Under the pieces are notes generated by a model. That model saw only the letters and a list, made by a program, of their open reading frames with translations. It did no database searches and was not told the DNA's origin. Shown piece after piece: positions 1-5,936 of a DNA stretch of 5,936 nt; the first letter of the stretch is position 1; every line of letters starts with the position of its first letter. Origin of the DNA: Comamonadaceae bacterium. Its GTDB lineage: Bacteria > Pseudomonadota > Gammaproteobacteria > Burkholderiales > Burkholderiaceae. Both the position numbers and the translations under genes were made by a program. The stretch is taken from NCBI GenBank assembly GCA_947374535.1, contig CANCCJ010000157.1:1-5936 (forward strand). The letters are read 5' to 3'.

Positions 1-656
1 ACAGACATTTTTTTCGCGCTGATTTGATTTGCGGCGGTAATTTGTGTCCCGCGATCGAGGGCCAAGAGCGCACGGGCATGGCCCATGTCAATGTCCCCCG
101 CCATCAACATGGACTGCACCGGGTCTGCCAAATTGAGCAAGCGCAACAAATTGCTGGCGGCGCTGCGCGAGCGCCCCACTGCTTGTGCGGCGAGTTCGTG
201 TGTGAGGCCAAACTCTTTGATGAGACGTTGCAAGCCTTGTGCTTCCTCAAGCGGGTTCAGGTCTTCGCGCTGGATGTTTTCAATCAGGGCCATGGCCGCT
301 GCGGCTTCATTGGGCACATCGCGTACCAGCACAGGCACGATGTCGAGACCGGCCAGTTTGGCGGCGCGGCTGCGGCGTTCGCCCGCAATGATTTCGTATT
401 TGCCGGCGTTAGGCCCGTCATGCAGCTGGCGAACCAAAATAGGTTGCATGATGCCTTGGGCCTTGATGCTTTCGGCCAACTCATACAAAGCACCCTCATC
501 CATGCGCGTGCGCGGCTGGTACATGCCGGGCACCATTTGGGTCAGCGACAACGTTGTGGGCAAGCCATCGCCCGCGACTTGTGCGGCCTCATTCACCTTG
601 GGGCCGAGTAAGGCCTCAAGGCCGCGGCCTAAGCCTTTGGGTTTTTTAGTAACCAT
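1..656 (-). CDS. parB: Chromosome partitioning protein ParB (Spo0J), N-terminal 218 codons, runs off left edge
   Basis: ParB is the CTP-dependent clamp that loads at parS, slides along neighbouring DNA and activates ParA. It starts at ATG 656-654 with MVTKKPKGLGRGLEALLG, the short basic N-terminal segment that contacts ParA. The CTP-binding domain follows, with the diagnostic GERRSRAA (92-99) and ENIQRE (126-131). The helix-turn-helix parS reader lies about 149-176 (TxxxLAxxVGxSxxxxxNxLRLL pattern: Thr152, Ala156, Val160, Gly161, Ser163, Asn169). The frame remains open to base 1, so the linker end and the C-terminal dimerisation domain are outside the window. The start overlaps the end of the hydrolase by 11 bases, and a purine-rich AAAGAAGAAG lies just upstream inside that gene as a weak ribosome site. 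The three parS sites in mnmG and rsmG are the evident targets. Confidence 0.97.
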   Translation of the reverse strand, partial: MVTKKPKGLGRGLEALLGPKVNEAAQVAGDGLPTTLSLTQMVPGMYQPRTRMDEGALYELAESIKAQGIMQPILVRQLHDGPNAGKYEIIAGERRSRAAKLAGLDIVPVLVRDVPNEAAAAMALIENIQREDLNPLEEAQGLQRLIKEFGLTHELAAQAVGRSRSAASNLLRLLNLADPVQSMLMAGDIDMGHARALLALDRGTQITAANQISAKKMS

Positions 657-1197
657 GGGTAACTTCTTCTTTGAGTAAATCTTGTAACAAGGCAAAGCCT
701 TCGGGCCAATCGCCAAGGTTCGCTTCGGCGTTGATGTGGCCGCTCATGCCGCAATCCACCATGCTCGATCCCCACGCATGCGCCAACGCACTGGCCCGCA
801 TGAAGCTGCAATAGGGGTCATTGCGGCTGGTCGCCATCACGCTAGGGAACGGTAAACGTTCACGCACAATAGGGCTCCAGCTGTAGAGCATTTGCTGCAT
901 TTCTGGGCGCTCCACATCGGCAAGCGCCACCAGCAAGGCGGCTTTGACATGGTGGGCGTGCAACGAATGCGCCGCCCAGGCGGCCACCAGCACACAGCCC
1001 AAGCTATGGGCCACCAGCACCGCCCCCGGGTTGGCCAGCACCGCCTCTTCCAGCTGCATCATCCAATCGCCACGCAGGGGCCAATCCCAGCTGTGCTGCT
1101 CGACACGGGTATAGCCGTGTGTGTGCTGCCAAAGGCTTTGCCAGTGGGTCGGGCCACTGTTGTGCCAACCAGGAAGAAGGAGAACGGGAGCCTTCAT
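646..1197 (-). CDS. RBBP9/YdeN-type alpha/beta serine hydrolase between parA and parB
   Basis: This is a small cytoplasmic alpha/beta hydrolase of 183 residues, the usual size of the RBBP9/YdeN family, with no signal peptide. The N-terminal LLLPGWHNSGPTHWQSLW is typical of that family. The probable catalytic triad is Ser65 in the nucleophile elbow VAHSLGC (62-68), Asp127 in SRNDPY (124-129) and His154 in SGHIN (152-156). Its substrate is unknown. I chose ATG 1197 because MKAPVLLLPGW begins the first core strand; the frame is open further upstream, but that part overlaps parA in another frame and looks like shadow sequence. No strong Shine-Dalgarno precedes it. It begins 19 bases after the parA stop. 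Its end (EEVTHGY, TAA 648-646) overlaps the parB start by 11 bases, so it appears co-transcribed and probably translationally coupled with parB. A role in partitioning is not shown by anything in the sequence. Confidence 0.93.
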   Translation of the reverse strand: MKAPVLLLPGWHNSGPTHWQSLWQHTHGYTRVEQHSWDWPLRGDWMMQLEEAVLANPGAVLVAHSLGCVLVAAWAAHSLHAHHVKAALLVALADVERPEMQQMLYSWSPIVRERLPFPSVMATSRNDPYCSFMRASALAHAWGSSMVDCGMSGHINAEANLGDWPEGFALLQDLLKEEVTHGY

Positions 1198-1216
1198 GTG
1201 CGTGTGTGCGCTGGAC

Positions 1217-2014
1217 TTAGAACGCTTTGACGCGTTCGACCATTTCTTGTGCAAAGTCGACAAACGCGTGGCTACCTTTGGCGGAGGGGTCGAACACAAC
1301 ACCAGGCAAACCATAACTCGGCGCTTCGGCCAAACGGACATTACGGGGGATGACCGCACTGAACACTTTGTCGCCGAAATGGTCCTTGAGTTGCTCACTC
1401 ACCTGCTGCTGCAAGGTAATGCGTGGGTCAAACATGACGCGCAGAAGACCAATGATTTTGAGGTCACGGTTCAGGTTGGCGTGCACCTGCTTGATGGTGT
1501 TGACCAAGTCGGTCAAGCCTTCCAGGGCGAAGTACTCACACTGCATCGGCACAATCACACCATGCGCGCAGCACAAGCCATTGAGCGTGAGCATGGACAA
1601 GGAGGGAGGACAGTCAATAAGAATAAAGTCGTACTCAGAGTCCACGGCAGCTAAGGCTTGCTTGAGACGGTTTTCGCGGCGCTCTAATGAGACCAGTTCG
1701 ACCTCGGCACCTGCCAGGTCACGGTTCGCGCCCAAAACATCGTACGTTGGGATTTTGGCGCGCACGCCCTCTGTGCCCCAATTGCTGCGGATGCGTGCTT
1801 CGGTGACAGTCGCCTCTTCTAGCAACACGTCATACACCGACAACGCCATTTCACGCTTATCCACGCCTGAACTCATGGTGGCATTGCCTTGAGGGTCGAG
1901 ATCGACCATCAGCACACGCTGACCCACAAATGCCAAACCTGCAGCCAAGTTGACGGTGGTGGTGGTCTTACCCACACCACCTTTTTGGTTTGCAACACAA
2001 AAGATTTTGGCCAT
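1217..2014 (-). CDS. parA: Chromosome partitioning ATPase ParA (Soj)
   Basis: ParA is a deviant Walker-type ATPase that binds DNA non-specifically as an ATP dimer; ParB bound at parS stimulates its ATPase, moving the origin region along the nucleoid. The 265-residue protein has the deviant Walker A KGGVGKTT (11-18, with signature Lys11 and Lys16), Walker A' VDLDPQGNAT (37-46, Asp40) and Walker B FILIDCPPSL (130-139). Further on come the conserved QQQVSEQL and RLAEAPSYG segments. There is no N-terminal helix-turn-helix, so it is the small chromosomal Soj type and not a plasmid P1-type ParA. The C-terminal GVVFDPSAKGS stretch looks betaproteobacterial. It starts at ATG 2014 with MAKIFCVANQKGG, the usual family start. 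The 19-base gap to the next gene holds the hydrolase, so parB does not follow directly. Confidence 0.98.
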   Translation of the reverse strand: MAKIFCVANQKGGVGKTTTTVNLAAGLAFVGQRVLMVDLDPQGNATMSSGVDKREMALSVYDVLLEEATVTEARIRSNWGTEGVRAKIPTYDVLGANRDLAGAEVELVSLERRENRLKQALAAVDSEYDFILIDCPPSLSMLTLNGLCCAHGVIVPMQCEYFALEGLTDLVNTIKQVHANLNRDLKIIGLLRVMFDPRITLQQQVSEQLKDHFGDKVFSAVIPRNVRLAEAPSYGLPGVVFDPSAKGSHAFVDFAQEMVERVKAF

Positions 2015-2020
2015 ACAGCG

Positions 2021-2030
2021 CTTTCGAAAG
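2021..2030. repeat. 10-bp perfect palindrome in parA leader
   Basis: CTTTCGAAAG reads the same on both strands and lies in the 27-base gap between the exporter stop and the parA ATG, beginning 6 bases before the start codon. It overlaps the place where a Shine-Dalgarno would be, and no better one is seen. It could be an operator or a translation-affecting element, but palindromes of this size occur by chance several times in a window of this length. Confidence 0.4.
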
Positions 2031-2041
2031 AGACGGAAAAT

Positions 2042-2656
2042 TTATGAAAACAAAGCCAATTTCAGGCCAAAACCAATGAGCAACACACCCGCCAGTTTGT
2101 TGAGTATCACGCCGGCCAAGGGATTGGCGCGCACACGCGCCGCCAAATGGTGTGCCAACAAAACGACCACCAGCCCGTAAAGAAAAGTCAACACGGCAAT
2201 GGTGAACGCCATGAAACCAAATGTGAGCACGCCTTGGTGAATCCGAGGATCCACGAACAGCGGAAAGAACGCCATGTAAAACACAATCGCCTTGGGATTC
2301 AGCACCGTGATAAACAAGCCTTGTCGAAAGTAGTGGTCTGGCTTCATGTTCAACACCGGCCCATCGCCCGGCTTGCTATTGAACAGGGAGTAACCCAAAC
2401 CCAACAAGTAAGCAGCACCCGCCCATTTGACCGAGCTGTACAAACCGGGATAGTTGATCAGCACCGCTGACAACCCAGCAACCGCCAACCACAACAGCAC
2501 CTGGTCGCCGGCAATGACCCCACATGTCGCAGCCATTCCCGAACGCACGCCACCCTGACCGGTCGCCGTCAGTAAGGCCAAGTTACCAGGGCCAGGAATC
2601 GCTAAAAAGACAATGATGGCCACGACGAATGCGCCGTAGTCCGCAATACCAAACAT
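2042..2656 (-). CDS. LysE/RhtB-family amino acid exporter-like membrane protein
   Basis: This is a 204-residue inner-membrane protein of the LysE/RhtB family, whose members export amino acids and related small molecules by proton-coupled transport. Visible family marks are the N-terminal PGPGNLALLTATGQGG (21-36), GVIAGD (46-51) and the central NPKAIVFYMAFFPLF (120-134). Hydrophobic stretches at roughly 8-28, 42-66, 76-92, 113-134, 144-168 and 180-203 fit the usual six segments, and length is normal for the family. The substrate cannot be told from the sequence. The ATG at 2656 starts a typical N-terminus but has no clear Shine-Dalgarno in the 30-base gap after rsmG, so expression may depend on read-through from the upstream genes. 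It sits between rsmG and parA, which are adjacent in many other bacteria; no role in segregation is implied by the sequence. Confidence 0.93.
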   Translation of the reverse strand: MFGIADYGAFVVAIIVFLAIPGPGNLALLTATGQGGVRSGMAATCGVIAGDQVLLWLAVAGLSAVLINYPGLYSSVKWAGAAYLLGLGYSLFNSKPGDGPVLNMKPDHYFRQGLFITVLNPKAIVFYMAFFPLFVDPRIHQGVLTFGFMAFTIAVLTFLYGLVVVLLAHHLAARVRANPLAGVILNKLAGVLLIGFGLKLALFS

Positions 2657-2686
2657 AAGAGACTCAGATTAAAAACTGAGGGGAGT

Positions 2687-3385
2687 TTAACCGCGCATCC
2701 AGATGATGCAGCGCTCTGCTTCCAAACCAGGCACCTGAAGCTGTTCCACGTGAAACACTTTGACGCTTTGGGGCAACGCTAACAACTCTTGGTCGGGGTG
2801 TTTGCCCTTCATCGCCATCCACACACCATGACTGGCCAAGGCTGACTTAGACCAAGTGGTGAAATCCAGCAACGAAGCAAAGGCACGGGAACAGACTACG
2901 TCATAAGGCTGAGTCAAACTTTCTACGCGGGCATGCAGACCCTTGAGATTGGCCAGCCTCAACGTCGCAGCCACCTGCTGGATAAAGGCTGCTTTTTTGG
3001 CAACCGTGTCCACACACGTCACCGAAACTTCGGGGCATGTGATGGCAATGACAACGCCTGGCAAACCTGCGCCTGCGCCAACATCAAGCAAATTGAACCG
3101 CCGCGGGTCGCCTGCTTGCAAGGCATCGCCCAACGGCACCACCGAGCTTGTCTCAGGCTGCGCCAACATGGCCAACTCTCGGCGTAGCGGCACAACCACC
3201 GCCAAGCTATCGAGCAAGTGATGGGTGAGCATTTCATTGGCATCACGAACCGCCGTCAAGTTGTAGACCTTGGTCCATTTAGCAATCAAATCCATGTAGG
3301 CCAAGAGTTGCGCCTGCTGGTCGCTCGTCAACGACAAGCCCAAATCGTCAAGCCCTTTTTGCAGGGCGGGCAACAAGGCGTGCAT
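2687..3385 (-). CDS. rsmG: 16S rRNA (guanine(527)-N(7))-methyltransferase RsmG (GidB)
   Basis: RsmG transfers a methyl group from S-adenosylmethionine to N7 of G527 in 16S rRNA on the small ribosomal subunit; in other bacteria its loss gives low-level streptomycin resistance. The 232-residue protein has the family N-terminal motif KVYNLTAVRD (39-48), the SAM-binding glycine loop LLDVGAGAGLPGVV (99-112), an acidic end of strand 2 (VTCVD, 122-126), SRAFA (166-170) and MKGK (192-195). It is about 25 residues longer than the E. coli form (207 aa as I recall). The extra sequence seems to lie before the SAM loop, around 73-96, so a small lineage insertion is likely. The start overlaps the mnmG stop by one base with GAGG upstream. 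The third parS site is embedded near the 3' end and encodes FHVEQ (211-215). A 30-base gap separates it from the exporter. Confidence 0.97.
   Translation of the reverse strand: MHALLPALQKGLDDLGLSLTSDQQAQLLAYMDLIAKWTKVYNLTAVRDANEMLTHHLLDSLAVVVPLRRELAMLAQPETSSVVPLGDALQAGDPRRFNLLDVGAGAGLPGVVIAITCPEVSVTCVDTVAKKAAFIQQVAATLRLANLKGLHARVESLTQPYDVVCSRAFASLLDFTTWSKSALASHGVWMAMKGKHPDQELLALPQSVKVFHVEQLQVPGLEAERCIIWMRG
2742..2757. other. parS: parS centromere site 3 in rsmG (fits TGTTNCACGTGAAACA)
   Basis: TGTTCCACGTGAAACA fits the classical parS consensus TGTTNCACGTGAAACA, with one departure from perfect palindromy at the variable position. It lies in rsmG and encodes Phe211-Gln215 (FHVEQ), in a different reading phase from the mnmG sites. 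It is the site nearest parA, about 730 bases upstream of the parA start. Confidence 0.92.
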
Positions 3386-3396
3386 CAGACCGCCTC
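3385..3396 (-). promoter_or_regulatory. rsmG ribosome binding site and mnmG stop/rsmG start overlap (TGATG)
   Basis: On the minus strand GAGG (3396-3393) lies 7 bases before the rsmG ATG. The mnmG TGA (3387-3385) shares its A with that ATG (3385-3383). This one-base TGATG overlap fixes the rsmG start and suggests translational coupling of the two genes. Confidence 0.75.
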
Positions 3397-5424
3397 GGCT
3401 GAATTGCTGGCGGCCGCGTCTTGGGCAAACCCTTTGACGCGCGCGCGCTTGAGATGAATCAGCAGCAAAGAGATGGCCGCCGGGGTGATGCCCGACAAAC
3501 GCGACGCTTGACCCAAAGTTTCAGGCCGCTGGCGACTCAAGCGCTGACGCACCTCAAACGACAAGGCGGATACTTGGTTGTAATCCAAATCATCTGGCAG
3601 CTTGAGGTTTTCGTAATGGGCGGCACGCTCCACTTCGTCACGCTGGCGGTCAATGTAGCCAGCGTATTTGGCTGCGATTTCGATCTGCTCAATGACGGCT
3701 CGCGTTGTTTCACGTGAAACCTCATCGCCCGCCAAGGCATCCACCAACTCTTGGTTTTGATGCTTAGCACCATCCAAAGACATTAGCCCTTGGTAGCTCA
3801 CATCAGGTCGACGCAGTAGGTCAGCCAAGTTGTATTCGCGGTCAATGGCTTTACCCAACACGCGCTCCGCCTCAGCCACTGGCAAGTTGCGCGGATTGAC
3901 CCAAATGGACTTGAGGCGTTCTGTTTCACGTGAAACAGCATCGCGCTTGCGGCTAAATGCATCCCAACGCGCGTCGTCCACCAGACCCATTTGGCGACCC
4001 AGTTCGGTCAGGCGCACATCGGCGTTGTCTTCGCGCAGCTGTAGACGGAACTCAGCGCGGCTGGTGAACATGCGGTACGGCTCTGTGACGCCCTTGGTGG
4101 TCAGGTCGTCGACCAACACCCCCAGATAGGCCAAATCGCGTCCGGGCGTCCAAGCCCCACCAAAGTCATTCGCGGCGCCAGCCAAGCTGCGGCATTGAAG
4201 TGCGGCGTTGATACCGGCAAACAAGCCCTGAGCCGCAGCTTCTTCGTAACCGGTGGTGCCGTTGATTTGACCGGCGAAAAACAAGCCGCCCAGCGCTCGG
4301 GTTTCGAAGCTTCGTTTGAGCTCGCGGGGGTCAAAGTAATCGTACTCAATGGCATAGCCTGGGCGAATGATGTGGGCATTTTCCAAACCCTTCATCGAGC
4401 GAACCAGGTCGTACTGAATGTCAAACGGCAGACTGGTGCTGATGCCGTTGGGGTAGTACTCGTGGGTGGTCAGGCCTTCAGGCTCTAAGAAAATTTGGTG
4501 GCTGTCTTTGTCCGCAAAACGGTTGATTTTGTCTTCCACACTCGGGCAATAGCGCGGGCCAACCCCCTCAATCTTGCCGGTGAACATGGGGCTGCGGTCA
4601 AAGCCGGAACGGATGATGTCGTGGGTCCGCGGGTTGGTGTGCGTGATCCAACACGGCATGTGTTGTGGGTGCATGGACGCCCGCCCCATGAAGCTAAACA
4701 CCGGCACCTCGCCCAACACACCCGCCGAAGGTGCGCCTGTAGCGGTTTGTGTTTGCACGCCATCACCGGGCTGTTCAATGCACTGGCTGAAGTCGATCGT
4801 GCGACCATCACTGCGCGGGGGCGTGCCGGTTTTCAATCGACCTTGTGGCAGCTTAAGCTCTTTGAGTCGGGCCGATAGGCTGACCGCAGGCGGGTCACCC
4901 GCACGGCCACCGGCATAGTTGCTCAGGCCAACGTGAATTTTGCCGTCTAAAAACGTACCCGCCGTCAACACCACGGTGCGGCTGCGAAAGCGAATGCCCG
5001 CTTGGGTGCAGGCGCCCACCACGCGGTCGCCCTCCACCATCAGGTCGTCCACTGCTTGTTGAAACAGCCACAGGTTAGGCTGGTTTTCAAGCATGCGACG
5101 AATCGCAGCTTTGTACAAAATGCGGTCCGCCTGCGCACGGGTCGCACGCACAGCGGGGCCTTTGGAGCTGTTCAAAATACGGAACTGAATGCCCCCCTCA
5201 TCGGTCGCCAAAGCCATGGCGCCACCCAGAGCATCCACCTCTTTGACCAAATGGCCTTTGCCGATGCCGCCAATAGACGGGTTGCAGCTCATTTGACCCA
5301 AGGTTTCAATGTTGTGACTTAATAGTAAAGTTTTAGCCCCCATGCGCGCCGAGGCCAACGCCGCCTCCGTGCCGGCGTGGCCACCGCCGACAACGATGAC
5401 ATCAAACTCTTGGGGGTACAACAT
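3385..5424 (-). CDS. mnmG: tRNA uridine-5-carboxymethylaminomethyl(34) synthesis enzyme MnmG (GidA)
   Basis: MnmG is an FAD enzyme that works with the GTPase MnmE in the cytoplasm to install (carboxymethyl)aminomethyl groups on wobble U34 of several tRNAs, using methylene-tetrahydrofolate as carbon donor. The 679-residue protein has the N-terminal FAD loop [11 protein letters not shown] (12-22), a conserved Cys47 in [13 protein letters not shown], the GidA signature [11 protein letters not shown] (289-299, Cys293) and the second signature [17 protein letters not shown] (384-400). The C-terminal MnmE/tRNA-binding region contains [15 protein letters not shown] chose ATG 5424 because [18 protein letters not shown] matches the usual family N-terminus and has AAAGG 8 bases upstream. 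A GTG at 5448 would add eight atypical residues. It is longer than the E. coli protein (629 aa as I recall), partly from extra residues around 213-240. Two parS sites lie in its 3' third and encode VSRET at 497-501 and 569-573. Its TGA shares one base with the rsmG ATG. Confidence 0.98.
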   Translation of the reverse strand: MLYPQEFDVIVVGGGHAGTEAALASARMGAKTLLLSHNIETLGQMSCNPSIGGIGKGHLVKEVDALGGAMALATDEGGIQFRILNSSKGPAVRATRAQADRILYKAAIRRMLENQPNLWLFQQAVDDLMVEGDRVVGACTQAGIRFRSRTVVLTAGTFLDGKIHVGLSNYAGGRAGDPPAVSLSARLKELKLPQGRLKTGTPPRSDGRTIDFSQCIEQPGDGVQTQTATGAPSAGVLGEVPVFSFMGRASMHPQHMPCWITHTNPRTHDIIRSGFDRSPMFTGKIEGVGPRYCPSVEDKINRFADKDSHQIFLEPEGLTTHEYYPNGISTSLPFDIQYDLVRSMKGLENAHIIRPGYAIEYDYFDPRELKRSFETRALGGLFFAGQINGTTGYEEAAAQGLFAGINAALQCRSLAGAANDFGGAWTPGRDLAYLGVLVDDLTTKGVTEPYRMFTSRAEFRLQLREDNADVRLTELGRQMGLVDDARWDAFSRKRDAVSRETERLKSIWVNPRNLPVAEAERVLGKAIDREYNLADLLRRPDVSYQGLMSLDGAKHQNQELVDALAGDEVSRETTRAVIEQIEIAAKYAGYIDRQRDEVERAAHYENLKLPDDLDYNQVSALSFEVRQRLSRQRPETLGQASRLSGITPAAISLLLIHLKRARVKGFAQDAAASNSAEAV
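3706..3721. other. parS: parS centromere site 2 in mnmG (15/16 match)
   Basis: TGTTTCACGTGAAACC carries the full 14-bp palindromic core GTTTCACGTGAAAC (3707-3720) and differs from the perfect parS only at the last base. It begins 216 bases from the perfect site, also inside mnmG, and uses the same five codons to encode Val569-Thr573. Recurrence of an identical rare 14-mer so close by makes chance very unlikely. Confidence 0.92.
3922..3937. other. parS: parS centromere site 1 in mnmG (perfect 16-bp palindrome)
   Basis: TGTTTCACGTGAAACA is a perfect inverted repeat and an exact match to the widely conserved bacterial chromosomal parS, the loading site for ParB. It lies inside mnmG, where its minus-strand codons GTT TCA CGT GAA ACA encode Val497-Thr501. 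parB and parA of the matching system are in the same window. Binding in vivo is inferred from the sequence match. Confidence 0.95.
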
Positions 5425-5502
5425 AAAACCAACCTTTGGGGTGTGCACACATGCAGGGGGCCGCAGGGGCTGTGCGCCGCCCTGCTGAGCAAGGGGGCGA
5501 TT
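5425..5502 (-). promoter_or_regulatory. mnmG leader: Shine-Dalgarno and 10-bp palindrome
   Basis: This is the longest non-coding gap in the cluster (78 bases), so it is the likeliest place for a cluster promoter. On the minus strand an AAAGG Shine-Dalgarno (5437-5433) sits 8 bases before the ATG at 5424. A perfect 10-bp palindrome, GTGTGCACAC, occupies 5441-5450 just upstream of it. A TAAAAT hexamer (5505-5500) overlaps the kinase stop codon and could be a -10 box, but I find no good -35 at 16-18 bases, so I do not call a promoter. A GC-rich imperfect hairpin lies around 5478-5499. On the minus strand it is not followed by a T run, so it is not a convincing terminator for the kinase gene. Confidence 0.45.
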
Positions 5503-5936
5503 TTACAAGGGCTTGTTCAAGGTGATGCTCACCCGCAAGCCGTGGGGGCTTTCGGTTTGCACACTCACTTTGGCGCCCAACAAGCGCACATATTCGTTGA
5601 CGATGGCAAGGCCCAAACCCGACCCCTCTTTCAACGCCTCCCCCGCCGAACCTTGCACCCAGCGTTGGGTCAATTTCTTCAACTGTTCGAACGACACGCC
5701 AGGCCCGTTGTCAATCACCGACAACACCACGGCTTGCGGCGCATCGACAACCGACACGGTGATGTGGCTTTCCCCATTGGGAGCTCGGCCATAACGCAGC
5801 GCATTGTCTAGCAAGTTGTTCAAAATACCTTCGATCAATGCATCGTTGGCAAGTGCCCATACGGGTTGGTCTGCACCACGGGCACCGAGATCAACGCCAG
5901 CCGCATCAGCGCGTGGCAAAAAGCGCAGCACAGCTT
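5503..5936 (-). CDS. Sensor histidine kinase, C-terminal ATPase domain (5' part outside window)
   Basis: This is the C-terminal catalytic (HATPase_c) domain of a membrane-type two-component sensor kinase, which binds ATP and phosphorylates a conserved His in its own dimerisation domain. The reading frame stays open to the right edge, so the sensor, membrane and DHp/H-box parts lie outside the window. Counting from the GTG codon at 5931-5929, I see an N box (LNNLLDNALRYG, about 38-48), a G1 box (DNGPGV, 74-79) and a G2 box (GSGLGLAIV, 103-111). It ends in NKPL and TAA at 5505-5503. The stretch between G1 and G2 (KKLTQRWVQG) resembles TctE-like kinases of Burkholderiales, but that subfamily call is from memory. 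The GTG at 5931 is not the true start because the domain begins earlier. Its response regulator is not visible. It is followed by a 78-base gap and then mnmG, with no obvious functional link. Confidence 0.93.
   Translation of the reverse strand, partial: AVLRFLPRADAAGVDLGARGADQPVWALANDALIEGILNNLLDNALRYGRAPNGESHITVSVVDAPQAVVLSVIDNGPGVSFEQLKKLTQRWVQGSAGEALKEGSGLGLAIVNEYVRLLGAKVSVQTESPHGLRVSITLNKPL

Noticed and set aside
24..678. Long plus-strand reading frames opposite parB
   Set aside because: They are antisense shadows of parB, whose minus-strand frame carries GERRSRAA, ENIQRE and the helix-turn-helix. Plus-strand frames elsewhere in the window are likewise shadows of recognised genes.
1198..1398. 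Upstream extension of the hydrolase reading frame by 67 codons into parA
   Set aside because: The extension overlaps parA in another frame and reads as low-complexity Ser/Lys/Arg-rich shadow. The family N-terminus begins at ATG 1197, right after the parA stop.
1857..1865. DnaA-box-like TTATCCACG
   Set aside because: A single 8/9 match inside parA codons (Gly-Val-Asp-Lys), with no cluster of boxes or AT-rich region nearby; not evidence of an origin in this window.
2663..2680. Inverted repeat CTCAG...CTGAG between rsmG and the exporter as a terminator
   Set aside because: The stem is only 5 bp with an 8-base A/T-rich loop and no T run follows it on the minus strand.
5425..5448. GTG at 5448 as the mnmG start
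   Set aside because: It would add eight residues not typical of MnmG, and the Shine-Dalgarno at 5437-5433 is correctly spaced for ATG 5424.
5478..5505. GC-rich hairpin followed by ATTTT on the plus strand
   Set aside because: It resembles a terminator only in the plus direction, where no gene ends; on the minus strand the T run is missing and pairing is imperfect.
5500..5505. TAAAAT as a -10 box for mnmG
   Set aside because: No acceptable -35 at 16-18 bases upstream; the TTGAAC seen is only 9 bases away. Too weak to call a promoter.

Overview
The window carries one co-directional gene cluster, all read on the minus strand: the tail of a sensor histidine kinase, then mnmG, rsmG, a LysE/RhtB-type exporter, parA, a small serine hydrolase, and the first 218 codons of parB, which runs off the left edge. 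The gidA-gidB-parA-parB core together with Burkholderiales-like ParA and MnmG sequence suggests a betaproteobacterium, most likely Comamonadaceae-like (Rhodoferax/Limnohabitans/Polaromonas type). That assignment is inferred from protein style and gene order, not from a marker gene. The ParA type and the universal-type parS sites point to the main chromosome, probably near the replication origin, although dnaA and oriC are not in view.

Layout, right to left (5' to 3' of the genes). 5936-5503 is the C-terminal ATPase domain of a sensor kinase. 5502-5425 is a 78-base leader with a Shine-Dalgarno and a perfect 10-bp palindrome. 5424-3385 is mnmG. 3385-2687 is rsmG, whose start shares one base with the mnmG stop. 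2656-2042 is the exporter. 2014-1217 is parA. 1197-646 is an RBBP9/YdeN-like hydrolase, overlapping the parB start by 11 bases. 656-1 is parB. Gaps inside the cluster are only 19-30 bases, so mnmG to parB looks like one operon. No stretch over 300 bases lacks a gene.

The most notable signal is not a gene. Three parS centromere sites (one perfect 16-mer and two 15/16 to the perfect palindrome) lie inside the coding sequences of mnmG (two) and rsmG (one). They are in frame, so the two mnmG sites both spell Val-Ser-Arg-Glu-Thr with identical codons and the rsmG site spells Phe-His-Val-Glu-Gln. The window thus holds parA, parB and the DNA they act on, placed upstream of parA and within the same probable transcription unit.

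Functionally, MnmG (tRNA wobble uridine modification) and RsmG (16S rRNA m7G methylation) serve translation, while ParA, ParB and parS segregate the origin region. The exporter and the hydrolase are embedded in this otherwise conserved cluster. The hydrolase splits parA from parB and is the least explained gene here.
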